Of a stretch of DNA of 64,000 nucleotides, positions 57,779 through 64,000 are shown piece by piece (position 1 is the stretch's first letter; every line of letters starts with the position of its first letter). The stretch is from NCBI RefSeq assembly GCF_002813325.1, contig NZ_PHUG01000001.1, forward strand, positions 4,836,001-4,900,000, given 5' to 3'. Origin of the DNA: Janthinobacterium sp. 64. GTDB taxonomy: Bacteria > Pseudomonadota > Gammaproteobacteria > Burkholderiales > Burkholderiaceae_D. The notes under the pieces are model-generated. The model was not told where the DNA came from and made no database searches. It saw nothing but the letters and a program-made list of their open reading frames with translations. Both the position numbers and the translations under genes were made by a program.

Positions 57779-58240
57779 TCAGGCGCCCAGCCACGGCAAG
57801 CCGGCCTTGCACCAGCCGCCGATCTGTTTGCGGTGGCCGTCGGCGTCCTTGTCGCCTTCGAAGCCTTCGAGGATGTCGAAGCAGTTGATATAGCCGTGCT
57901 CGGTCGCCAGCTTGGCGGCATGGCGCGAACGCACGCCGGAGCGGCACAGGAACAGCAGCACCTCGTCCTTGCCGCCTTGGCCGGCCAGCTGCTGCATAAA
58001 ATCGGGATTCGGCACGCCGCCCGGGTAGGTGGCCCACTGCACTGCACCATGCTGGGTATCGGCGATGTCGACCCGGCCCACCCAGTCGCGCTCGGCATTC
58101 GTGCGCACATCGATGAGCTTGACGGATGCGTCCAGTTGCAGCAGCTCGTACGCTTCCTGCGGCGTGACGGCGCCGGCATACGGCGTACCTTCATTGGCCC
58201 GGCTGCGGGCGGTGGTCAGGATGTCGGCGGCGGTAGTCAT
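57779..58240 (-). CDS. Rhodanese-like sulfurtransferase
   Basis: This 153-residue single rhodanese domain has VTPQEAYELLQLDASVKLID and VRTNAERDWVG. The active-site loop is LFLCRSGVRSRHAAKLA with the cysteine C99, and the end is WCKAGLPWLGA. GAGGA precedes the ATG at 58240. It is a single gene of the cytoplasmic sulfur-relay type. The natural acceptor is unknown. Confidence 0.88.
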   Translation of the reverse strand: MTTAADILTTARSRANEGTPYAGAVTPQEAYELLQLDASVKLIDVRTNAERDWVGRVDIADTQHGAVQWATYPGGVPNPDFMQQLAGQGGKDEVLLFLCRSGVRSRHAAKLATEHGYINCFDILEGFEGDKDADGHRKQIGGWCKAGLPWLGA

Positions 58241-58365
58241 GGCGTCCTCGATGAAAGTGGGGTGGTGTGGTCGATTATAGTGCGCCGTCCGCGCCCCGCA
58301 AACGGGAAACCATGGTGCATCGCGTGTGCACCACAACGAGGCATTTTTCAGAAATCGACATAAAA

Positions 58366-58381
58366 TGCACGATAATGGTGC
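58366..58381 (+). promoter_or_regulatory. NtrC-binding site 1 upstream of glnA
   Basis: TGCAC-N5-TGGTGC matches the spacing of the classical NtrC enhancer (TGCAC-N5-TGGTGC in enteric glnAp2). It lies about 130-145 bp upstream of the predicted sigma-54 promoter. Confidence 0.72.
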
Positions 58382-58394
58382 GTTATTCGTTTTT

Positions 58395-58411
58395 TGCACT
58401 TGCATAGTGCA
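58395..58411 (+). promoter_or_regulatory. NtrC-binding site 2 upstream of glnA
   Basis: TGCAC-N5-TAGTGCA is a second copy, 29 bp after the first, close to three helical turns. Paired sites allow cooperative NtrC binding. A further dyad TGGTGCA...TGCACCA lies near 58313-58333. Confidence 0.65.
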
Positions 58412-58510
58412 TTCTTGATTTGACGCAAACCCTGCCTGGACATCACGGGCGGGAAAACTTTCATTGGGATAGCCGGGTTTTGCCCCTGGCGGCCAGCTCT
58501 CTTCTGGAGC

Positions 58511-58526
58511 TGGCATGGAATCTGCT
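58511..58526 (+). promoter_or_regulatory. Sigma-54 promoter of glnA
   Basis: TGGCATGGAATCTGCT keeps GG and GC separated by exactly 10 bp, as required for RpoN (-24/-12). It lies 100 bp before the glnA start. With the two NtrC sites it makes nitrogen-controlled transcription likely. Confidence 0.65.
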
Positions 58527-58625
58527 ATGATCCTTATGAGTTTTGGTGGCACGCAATGTTTGCTTCGCTTCATCAGCCCAGACGCACTAAGGTCGGCTCA
58601 CCCCACATTCATTTAGGAGATACGC

Positions 58626-60041
58626 ATGGCAATGACAGCCGCAGAAGTCTTGAAGATGGTAGAAGAAAACGAAGTCAAATTCGTTGATTTCCGCTTTGCT
58701 GATACCCGTGGTAAAGAGCAGCACGTGACGGTTCCCGTGTCGCACTTCGACATGGACAAATTCGAGTCGGGCCACGCCTTTGACGGTTCTTCGATCGCTG
58801 GCTGGAAAGGCATCGAAGCGTCCGACATGATCTTGCTGCCGGATCCAAACACGGCCAATATCGACCCGTTCATGGAAGAAACGACCTTGTTCATGCAGTG
58901 CGACGTGATCGAACCGTCGGACGGCAAGGGCTACGACCGCGACCCGCGCTCGATCGCGAAACGCGCCGAAGCCTACCTGAAATCGTCGGGCATGGGCGAT
59001 ACCGCCTACTTCGGCCCTGAGCCAGAATTCTTCATCTTCGACAGCGTGCGCTGGAAGATCGACATGTCGGGCTGCTTCGTCAAGATCGGTTCGGACGAAG
59101 GTTCGTGGTCGACCGGCAAGGACATCGAAGGCGGCAACAGCGGCCACCGTCCTACCGTCAAGGGCGGCTACTTCCCCGTGCCACCAGTGGACAGCTTCCA
59201 GGACATGCGTTCGGAAATGTGCCTGATCCTGGAGTCCTTGGGCATCCCGGTTGAGGTACATCATCACGAAGTCGCTGGCGCAGGCCAGAATGAAATCGGC
59301 ACCCGCTTCTCGACCCTGGTCGAGCGCGCCGACTGGACGCAAAACCTGAAATACGTGGTGTGGAACGTGGCGCACAGCTATGGCAAGACCGCCACCTTCA
59401 TGCCGAAACCTATCGTTGGCGACAACGGTTCGGGCATGCACGTGCATCAATCCGTATGGAAAGATGGCAAAAACCTGTTCGCTGGCGACGGCTATGCTGG
59501 CCTGTCCGATTTCGCCCTGTACTACATCGGCGGCATCATCAAGCACGCCAAGGCACTGAACGCGATCACCAACCCGGGCACCAACTCGTACAAGCGTCTG
59601 GTACCAGGCTACGAAGCTCCAGTGAAACTGGCGTACTCGGCGAAAAACCGTTCCGCCTCGATCCGTATCCCGCACGTGGCCAATCCAAAAGGCCGCCGCG
59701 TCGAAGCGCGCTTCCCGGATCCACTGGCGAACCCGTACCTGTGCTTCGCCGCACTGCTGATGGCTGGCCTGGACGGCGTTGCCAACAAGATCCATCCGGG
59801 CGAAGCCGCCTCGAAAGATCTGTACCATCTGCCACCAGAAGAAGACGCACTGATCCCGACCGTGTGCGCTTCGCTGGAAGAAGCACTGGAAGCCCTGGAC
59901 AAGGACCGTGAGTTCCTGACCCGTGGCGGCGTGTTCAGCGATTCCATGATCGACGCTTACCTGGAACTGAAAATGCAGGACGTGCAGCGCATGCGCATGA
60001 CCACGCATCCTGCCGAGTTCGACATGTACTACTCGCTGTAA
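58626..60041 (+). CDS. glnA: Glutamine synthetase, type I
   Basis: This 471-residue GSI makes glutamine from glutamate, ammonia and ATP. It has [24 protein letters not shown] N-terminal beta-grasp residues, [39 protein letters not shown] and [20 protein letters not shown]. The adenylylation tyrosine is in [11 protein letters not shown] (Y400). AGGAG precedes the ATG. It heads the cluster glnA-DUF4124-ntrB-ntrC. Confidence 0.97.
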   Translation: MAMTAAEVLKMVEENEVKFVDFRFADTRGKEQHVTVPVSHFDMDKFESGHAFDGSSIAGWKGIEASDMILLPDPNTANIDPFMEETTLFMQCDVIEPSDGKGYDRDPRSIAKRAEAYLKSSGMGDTAYFGPEPEFFIFDSVRWKIDMSGCFVKIGSDEGSWSTGKDIEGGNSGHRPTVKGGYFPVPPVDSFQDMRSEMCLILESLGIPVEVHHHEVAGAGQNEIGTRFSTLVERADWTQNLKYVVWNVAHSYGKTATFMPKPIVGDNGSGMHVHQSVWKDGKNLFAGDGYAGLSDFALYYIGGIIKHAKALNAITNPGTNSYKRLVPGYEAPVKLAYSAKNRSASIRIPHVANPKGRRVEARFPDPLANPYLCFAALLMAGLDGVANKIHPGEAASKDLYHLPPEEDALIPTVCASLEEALEALDKDREFLTRGGVFSDSMIDAYLELKMQDVQRMRMTTHPAEFDMYYSL

Positions 60042-60078
60042 TGGCGCCATGCCGGCAACGTGCCGGTAGTGAATGAAA

Positions 60079-60115
60079 AACGCGGGTGAGGCGATGGTCT
60101 TGCCCGCGTTTTTTG
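60079..60115 (+). terminator. Terminator downstream of glnA
   Basis: AACGCGGG (60079-60086) pairs with CCCGCGTT (60103-60110) and is followed by T residues. ntrB-ntrC therefore depend on readthrough or on a promoter after this point, such as GTATAGTCG near 60138. Confidence 0.8.
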
Positions 60116-60186
60116 TTATGGCGCCACTGGGCGGTGTTGTATAGTCGCCCCAGGAACGATGCGGCACGAGCCGACAGGAGTGAAGA

Positions 60187-60696
60187 TTGACCAAGCATTA
60201 CAGAATGGCGCTGATGGCAGGGTTGCTGGGCGCGGCGGCACAGGCGCACGGGCAGTTGTATGTCTGCGCCGATGCGCAGGGACACAAGACGTATACGGAC
60301 AAGCGGGCTGGCGCGCATTGCCAGCTGCTCGATTTGCCGGGCGCCATGACGGAGCCGCCACGCAAGACGGCGCCGCTGGCCGGTGCGCCTGCGCGGCCCG
60401 CCACGCAGGCGGTGGCCACGGCGGCGCCCGCCGCTGGCGCGTTTCCCAAGGTTGATGGCGCCGAGCAACGGGCGCGCGACCTGGACCGGCGCCAGATCCT
60501 GCAGGATGAATTGCGCAGCGAAGAGCAGAAACTGGCGGCCCAGCGCCTGGAGTTCAACGAGGGCCAGCCTGAACGCCAGGGCAATGAACGCAATTATGCC
60601 AAGTACCAGGAAAGGGCGGCGCAGTTGAAAGAGAATATCAACCGGACGCAGCAGAACGTCGAAGCCCTGAAACGCGAGATTGCGAATATTCGGTAA
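60187..60696 (+). CDS. DUF4124-type exported protein between glnA and ntrB
   Basis: This 169-residue protein has a signal peptide ending AAAQAHGQ and the DUF4124 start LYVCADAQGHKTYTDKRAGA. An Ala/Pro-rich linker follows, then a charged coiled-coil C-terminus (about 95-169, for example LQDELRSEEQKLAAQRLEF). A TTG start at 60187 follows AGGAG by 7 bp. The function is unknown. It separates glnA from ntrB and ends 5 bp before it. Confidence 0.8.
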   Translation: MTKHYRMALMAGLLGAAAQAHGQLYVCADAQGHKTYTDKRAGAHCQLLDLPGAMTEPPRKTAPLAGAPARPATQAVATAAPAAGAFPKVDGAEQRARDLDRRQILQDELRSEEQKLAAQRLEFNEGQPERQGNERNYAKYQERAAQLKENINRTQQNVEALKREIANIR

Positions 60697-60701
60697 AGCA
60701 C

Positions 60702-61790
60702 ATGACAATAGACAACCATTCCAGCCGTCCCGCCCACCTGGCCGGCCTTGATTTGCTGGCCTCGGCCGTGATCCTGCTCGATGGCGATGGCCGCATCAGC
60801 TATGCCAACGCGGCGGCGGAAAACCTGCTGGAAAGCTCATTGAAGGCCCTGTCGCGGCAAAAGCTGACGGCGCTGTTCCTCAACCCAGAGGAGCTGGCCG
60901 GCATCTGCGCGCAGGCGCTGGAACACAAGTTTTCCGATTTGCGCCAGGACCTGAGCCTGGAACGCCTGGGGCGCGATCCGCTGCGCGTGCACAGCATCGT
61001 CAGCGCGCTCGACGCGCCGCGCGACGGCGTGCTGATCGAGCTGCGCGAAAACGTGCAGCAATTAAAACTCGACCGCGAGGAGCGCATCCTCGACCAGAGC
61101 CAGGTCAACAAAGAGCTGATCCGCAACCTGGCGCATGAAATCAAGAACCCGCTGGGCGGCATCCGCGGCGCGGCCCAGCTGCTGGAGCTGGAATTGCCGG
61201 CCCTGCACCTGAGCGAGCTGCGCGAATACACGCAAGTCATCATCAAGGAAGCGGACCGCCTGCAAACCCTCGTCGACCGCCTGCTGGCGCCGCACCGCCG
61301 CCCGCATATCGTCGGCGACGTGAATATCCACGAAGTGTGCGAGCGCGTGCGCAGCCTGATCCTGGCCGAGTTTCCCAGTGGCCTGACCATTTCGCGCGAT
61401 TACGACGCCTCGATCCCCGAGTTTCGCGGTGACAAGGAACAATTGATACAGACCGTGCTCAATATCGCGCACAACGCGGCGCAGGCCCTGGCCGAGCGCA
61501 TCGAAGCGGGCGACGCGGAGCTGATTTTCAAGACGCGCGTGGCGCGCCAGGTGACCCTCGCCAAGGTCCGCTACAACCTGGCATTAGACTTGCATATCAT
61601 TGACAATGGACCGGGCATCGCACCCCAGATCCGCGACCGGATTTTCTACCCGCTGGTGTCGGGCAGGGATGGCGGCAGCGGGCTGGGGCTGACCTTGGCG
61701 CAAACCTTCGTGCAACAGCACCTGGGCGTGATCGAGTGCGAAAGCCGGCCTGGATACACCGATTTCAGGATCGTTCTCCCCTTGCCATAA
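60702..61790 (+). CDS. ntrB: Nitrogen regulation sensor kinase NtrB (GlnL)
   Basis: This 362-residue soluble histidine kinase phosphorylates NtrC under nitrogen limitation, and PII controls it. It has a PAS domain (about 12-80), the H box LAHEIKNPLGGIRGAAQLLE (H145), the N box QTVLNIAHNAAQAL and G boxes DNGPGI and GGSGLGLTLAQTFV. It has no membrane helices. It lies 5 bp after the DUF4124 gene and 48 bp before ntrC. Confidence 0.94.
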   Translation: MTIDNHSSRPAHLAGLDLLASAVILLDGDGRISYANAAAENLLESSLKALSRQKLTALFLNPEELAGICAQALEHKFSDLRQDLSLERLGRDPLRVHSIVSALDAPRDGVLIELRENVQQLKLDREERILDQSQVNKELIRNLAHEIKNPLGGIRGAAQLLELELPALHLSELREYTQVIIKEADRLQTLVDRLLAPHRRPHIVGDVNIHEVCERVRSLILAEFPSGLTISRDYDASIPEFRGDKEQLIQTVLNIAHNAAQALAERIEAGDAELIFKTRVARQVTLAKVRYNLALDLHIIDNGPGIAPQIRDRIFYPLVSGRDGGSGLGLTLAQTFVQQHLGVIECESRPGYTDFRIVLPLP

Positions 61791-61838
61791 GCGAGGAAGT
61801 ATCCCACTCATGAAATCCATTGCGGGACGCACACACTA

Positions 61839-63329
61839 ATGAAGCCAATCTGGATAGTTGACGACGACGAATCAATCCGCTGGGTGCTGGAAAAAGCCCT
61901 GGCGCGGGAAAATCTCGCCACCAAGAGTTTTGCCAATGCGCGCGATGCCATCGCCGCACTGGAATTTGACACGCCGCAAGTGCTCGTGTCCGATATCCGC
62001 ATGCCGGGCGCGTCCGGCCTGGAATTGCTGCAGACGGTCAAGTCGCGCTTTCCCGGCTTGCCTGTCATCATCATCACGGCCTTTTCCGACCTCGATTCGG
62101 CCGTCGCGGCCTTCCAGGGCGGCGCCTTCGAATACCTGGCCAAGCCGTTTGACATCGACAAGGCTGTCGAGCTGATCCGCCGCGCGCTGGAAGAAAGCCT
62201 GCGCGAGACGAGCGTCGAATCGGGCCCGTCGGAAACGCCGGAAATCCTCGGCCAGGCGCCCGCCATGCAGGAAGTGTTCCGCGCCATCGGCCGGCTGTCG
62301 CAATCGAATGTCACCGTGCTGATCACGGGCGAATCCGGTTCCGGCAAGGAACTCGTGGCGCGCGCGCTGCACAAGCACAGTCCGCGCGCGGCGCAGCCCT
62401 TCATTGCCCTCAATACGGCGGCGATCCCGAAGGATTTGCTCGAGTCCGAACTGTTCGGCCATGAACGCGGGGCGTTTACGGGCGCGCAGACGACGCGCCG
62501 GGGCCGCTTCGAGCAAGCCGAGAACGGCACCCTGTTCCTCGATGAAATAGGCGACATGCCGTTCGACTTGCAGACGCGCTTGCTGCGCGTATTGTCCGAC
62601 GGCCATTTCTACCGCGTCGGCGGCCATCAGCCGATGAAGGCCAACGTGCGCGTCATTACGGCCACGCACCAGAACCTGGAGCAGCGCGTGCGCGACGGCC
62701 TGTTCCGCGAAGACTTGTATCACCGCCTGAACGTGATCCGGCTGCGCCTGCCCAGTTTGCGGGAGCGGCGCGAGGATATCCCCATCCTGGTGCGCCACTT
62801 TCTGGTGCAAAGCGCGCGCCAGCTGGGCGTGGAAGCCAAGCGCATGAGCGAGCCGACCATGCAATTTCTCAGCGGCCTCGATTTGCCCGGCAATGTGCGC
62901 CAGCTGGAAAACCTGTGCAACTGGATCACCGTGATGGCGCCGGGCCAGACGGTGGAAATCAAGGACTTGCCGCTGGAATTGACGCAGGGGCAGGGCGATG
63001 GCGTGGCCACTGCGGCGGCGGCCGAGGCTGCACCGGCGGGCGTTGCCCATGCGCACGGCGGCCAGGTCTTCGAAGCGGCAGCGCCCGTCAATGGCGCGCC
63101 GCCGGGCTGGATCGGTTTACTGGAATTGCAGGCGGCCGGCATGCTGGGCGCGGGGCAGCAGGAAGTCATGGCCGTGCTGGGACGGCAATTCGAGTCGGCC
63201 CTGATCAAGACGGCGCTCAGGCATACGCACGGGCGCAAGAACGACGCCGCCGTGCGCCTGGGCATCGGCCGCAACACCATCACGCGCAAGATCTCCGAAC
63301 TGGGCATCGACGGCGCCAAGGACGATTGA
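61839..63329 (+). CDS. ntrC: Nitrogen regulator NtrC (GlnG)
   Basis: This 496-residue sigma-54 activator has a receiver domain (phosphorylation site in VLVSDIRMPGAS, D52). Its AAA+ domain has Walker A GESGSGKE, the sigma-54 contact GAFTGA, and FRQDLYHRLNVI-like FREDLYHRLNVIRLRLPSLR. A C-terminal Fis-type helix-turn-helix has NDAAVRLGIGRNTITRKISE. It probably binds the two sites upstream of glnA. A Gly/Ala-rich linker (about 385-425) precedes the DNA-binding part. Confidence 0.95.
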   Translation: MKPIWIVDDDESIRWVLEKALARENLATKSFANARDAIAALEFDTPQVLVSDIRMPGASGLELLQTVKSRFPGLPVIIITAFSDLDSAVAAFQGGAFEYLAKPFDIDKAVELIRRALEESLRETSVESGPSETPEILGQAPAMQEVFRAIGRLSQSNVTVLITGESGSGKELVARALHKHSPRAAQPFIALNTAAIPKDLLESELFGHERGAFTGAQTTRRGRFEQAENGTLFLDEIGDMPFDLQTRLLRVLSDGHFYRVGGHQPMKANVRVITATHQNLEQRVRDGLFREDLYHRLNVIRLRLPSLRERREDIPILVRHFLVQSARQLGVEAKRMSEPTMQFLSGLDLPGNVRQLENLCNWITVMAPGQTVEIKDLPLELTQGQGDGVATAAAAEAAPAGVAHAHGGQVFEAAAPVNGAPPGWIGLLELQAAGMLGAGQQEVMAVLGRQFESALIKTALRHTHGRKNDAAVRLGIGRNTITRKISELGIDGAKDD

Positions 63330-63471
63330 TCTATCTTCCGGATGGGACGTCTGTCCCGTCCGCGTTCCCTCCCGGCGTTTCTTGCACGCCACAACACCCA
63401 CAGCAGGCGATAAGGTAAGCTGGCGCCTGCCGGACTGTTTCGTCCGGTCTTAACTTTCATTGTGGAACTGT

Positions 63472-64000
63472 ATGCTGATTAACTGCGTGGCCTATCAGGA
63501 TGGCAAAAAACTGGCCGACTTGCCGATTGACGATATCAGCGATTACGTCGAGCGCCCCGATTGCTTCGTCTGGGTGGCCCTGCTCGACGCCACGCCGGTC
63601 GAGTTGAAACAGATGCAGCACGAGTTTTGCCTGCATGAACTGGCCGTCGAGGATGCGCAGCGGGGCCACCAGCGTCCGAAGATCGAGGAATATGGCGATT
63701 CCCTGTTTGCCGTCGTGAAAACCGTGGAAATGGTCGAGAACGAACTGGTGCTGGGCGAAGTCGACATTTTTGTCGGCGCCAATTACGTGCTCTCGTCGCG
63801 CAGCAACAGCTCGCAAGGTTTTCTCGGCGTGCGCGCACGCGCCGAGCGCGAACCGCACCTGCTGCGCCAGGGCTCGGCCTTCGTGCTGTACGCGCTGATG
63901 GACGCCGTCGTCGACCGATACTTTCCCGTGCTCGACGCACTGGAATCGGAGCTGGAACTGATCGAGGACCGCATCTTCGACCGTGGCACCGAGCGCGACA
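63472..64000 (+). CDS. corA: Magnesium/cobalt transporter CorA (3' part cut off)
   Basis: These are the N-terminal 176 residues of a CorA-family metal channel: MLINCVAYQDGKKLADLPID, CFVWVALLDATPVELKQMQ, FCLHELAVEDAQRGHQRPKI and EEYGDSLFAVVKTVE. This is the cytoplasmic funnel domain. The pore helices and GMN motif lie beyond the window. The ATG at 63472 follows GGA by 5 bp. Confidence 0.93.
   Translation, partial: MLINCVAYQDGKKLADLPIDDISDYVERPDCFVWVALLDATPVELKQMQHEFCLHELAVEDAQRGHQRPKIEEYGDSLFAVVKTVEMVENELVLGEVDIFVGANYVLSSRSNSSQGFLGVRARAEREPHLLRQGSAFVLYALMDAVVDRYFPVLDALESELELIEDRIFDRGTERD

Overview
The window is high-GC DNA of a betaproteobacterium, most likely of the family Oxalobacteraceae (Janthinobacterium/Massilia/Duganella type). 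The basis is gene order and gene types rather than any search: rplU-rpmA-obgE-proB, glnA followed by ntrB-ntrC, PHB/PHA genes (intracellular depolymerase, granule-region protein), an acyl-CoA-binding protein, and a benzoate/catechol uptake cluster under a BenM/CatM-like regulator. No plasmid, phage or CRISPR features were seen.

Layout. (1) 1-7.2 kb: aromatic-acid module. catB (cut by the window edge) diverges from a BenM/CatM-type LysR gene. A benE-benK-porin operon runs leftward and a GntP-type permease runs rightward. Both divergent promoter regions carry the same operator-like element. (2) 7.2-13.2 kb: a membrane protein of unknown function, then a tight five-gene leftward operon (GT-A glycosyltransferase, exported protein, ferritin-like diiron protein, GT-B glycosyltransferase, membrane fatty-acid desaturase) whose product I do not recognise. 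(3) 13.4-22.5 kb: an accessory island. It holds decayed type VI secretion pieces (PAAR-like ORF, truncated frameshifted tssF, eroded tssK), an AT-rich orphan gene, and a divergent locus of a four-helix SLATT-like membrane protein, a small duplicated-domain protein and a 1296-residue DUF4062-STAND NTPase. The island stops at a tRNA-Pro gene. This locus is the best candidate for an undescribed conflict or defence system. (4) 22.6-38 kb: mostly core genes: AsmA-like protein, arsR-arsC-arsH without an efflux pump, ispB, rplU-rpmA-obgE, proB, nth-rsxB, a periplasmic binding protein, a TonB receptor with a Tat-exported DOPA-dioxygenase-like protein, phaZ and fdxA. (5) 39-51 kb: an M4-type metallopeptidase with an emfourin-like inhibitor, a PHA granule protein, proVWX, an acyl-CoA-binding protein, an FKBP, a four-gene overlapping envelope operon and a CinA-like gene. 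A 158-bp MITE lies at 51.3 kb. (6) 51.7-64 kb: an unusually long class A PBP, a GST, a TAXI binding protein, a HigBA-type toxin-antitoxin pair, a rhodanese, the nitrogen-control cluster glnA-DUF4124-ntrB-ntrC with recognisable NtrC and sigma-54 sites, and a truncated corA.

How the parts work together. The left end imports benzoate-like acids (porin across the outer membrane, BenK and BenE across the inner membrane) and feeds the catechol ortho-cleavage pathway, with one regulator probably controlling both promoter regions. At the right end NtrB and NtrC probably activate glnA, which lies just upstream of their own genes. Family assignments come from motifs and remembered family features only; no database search was run.
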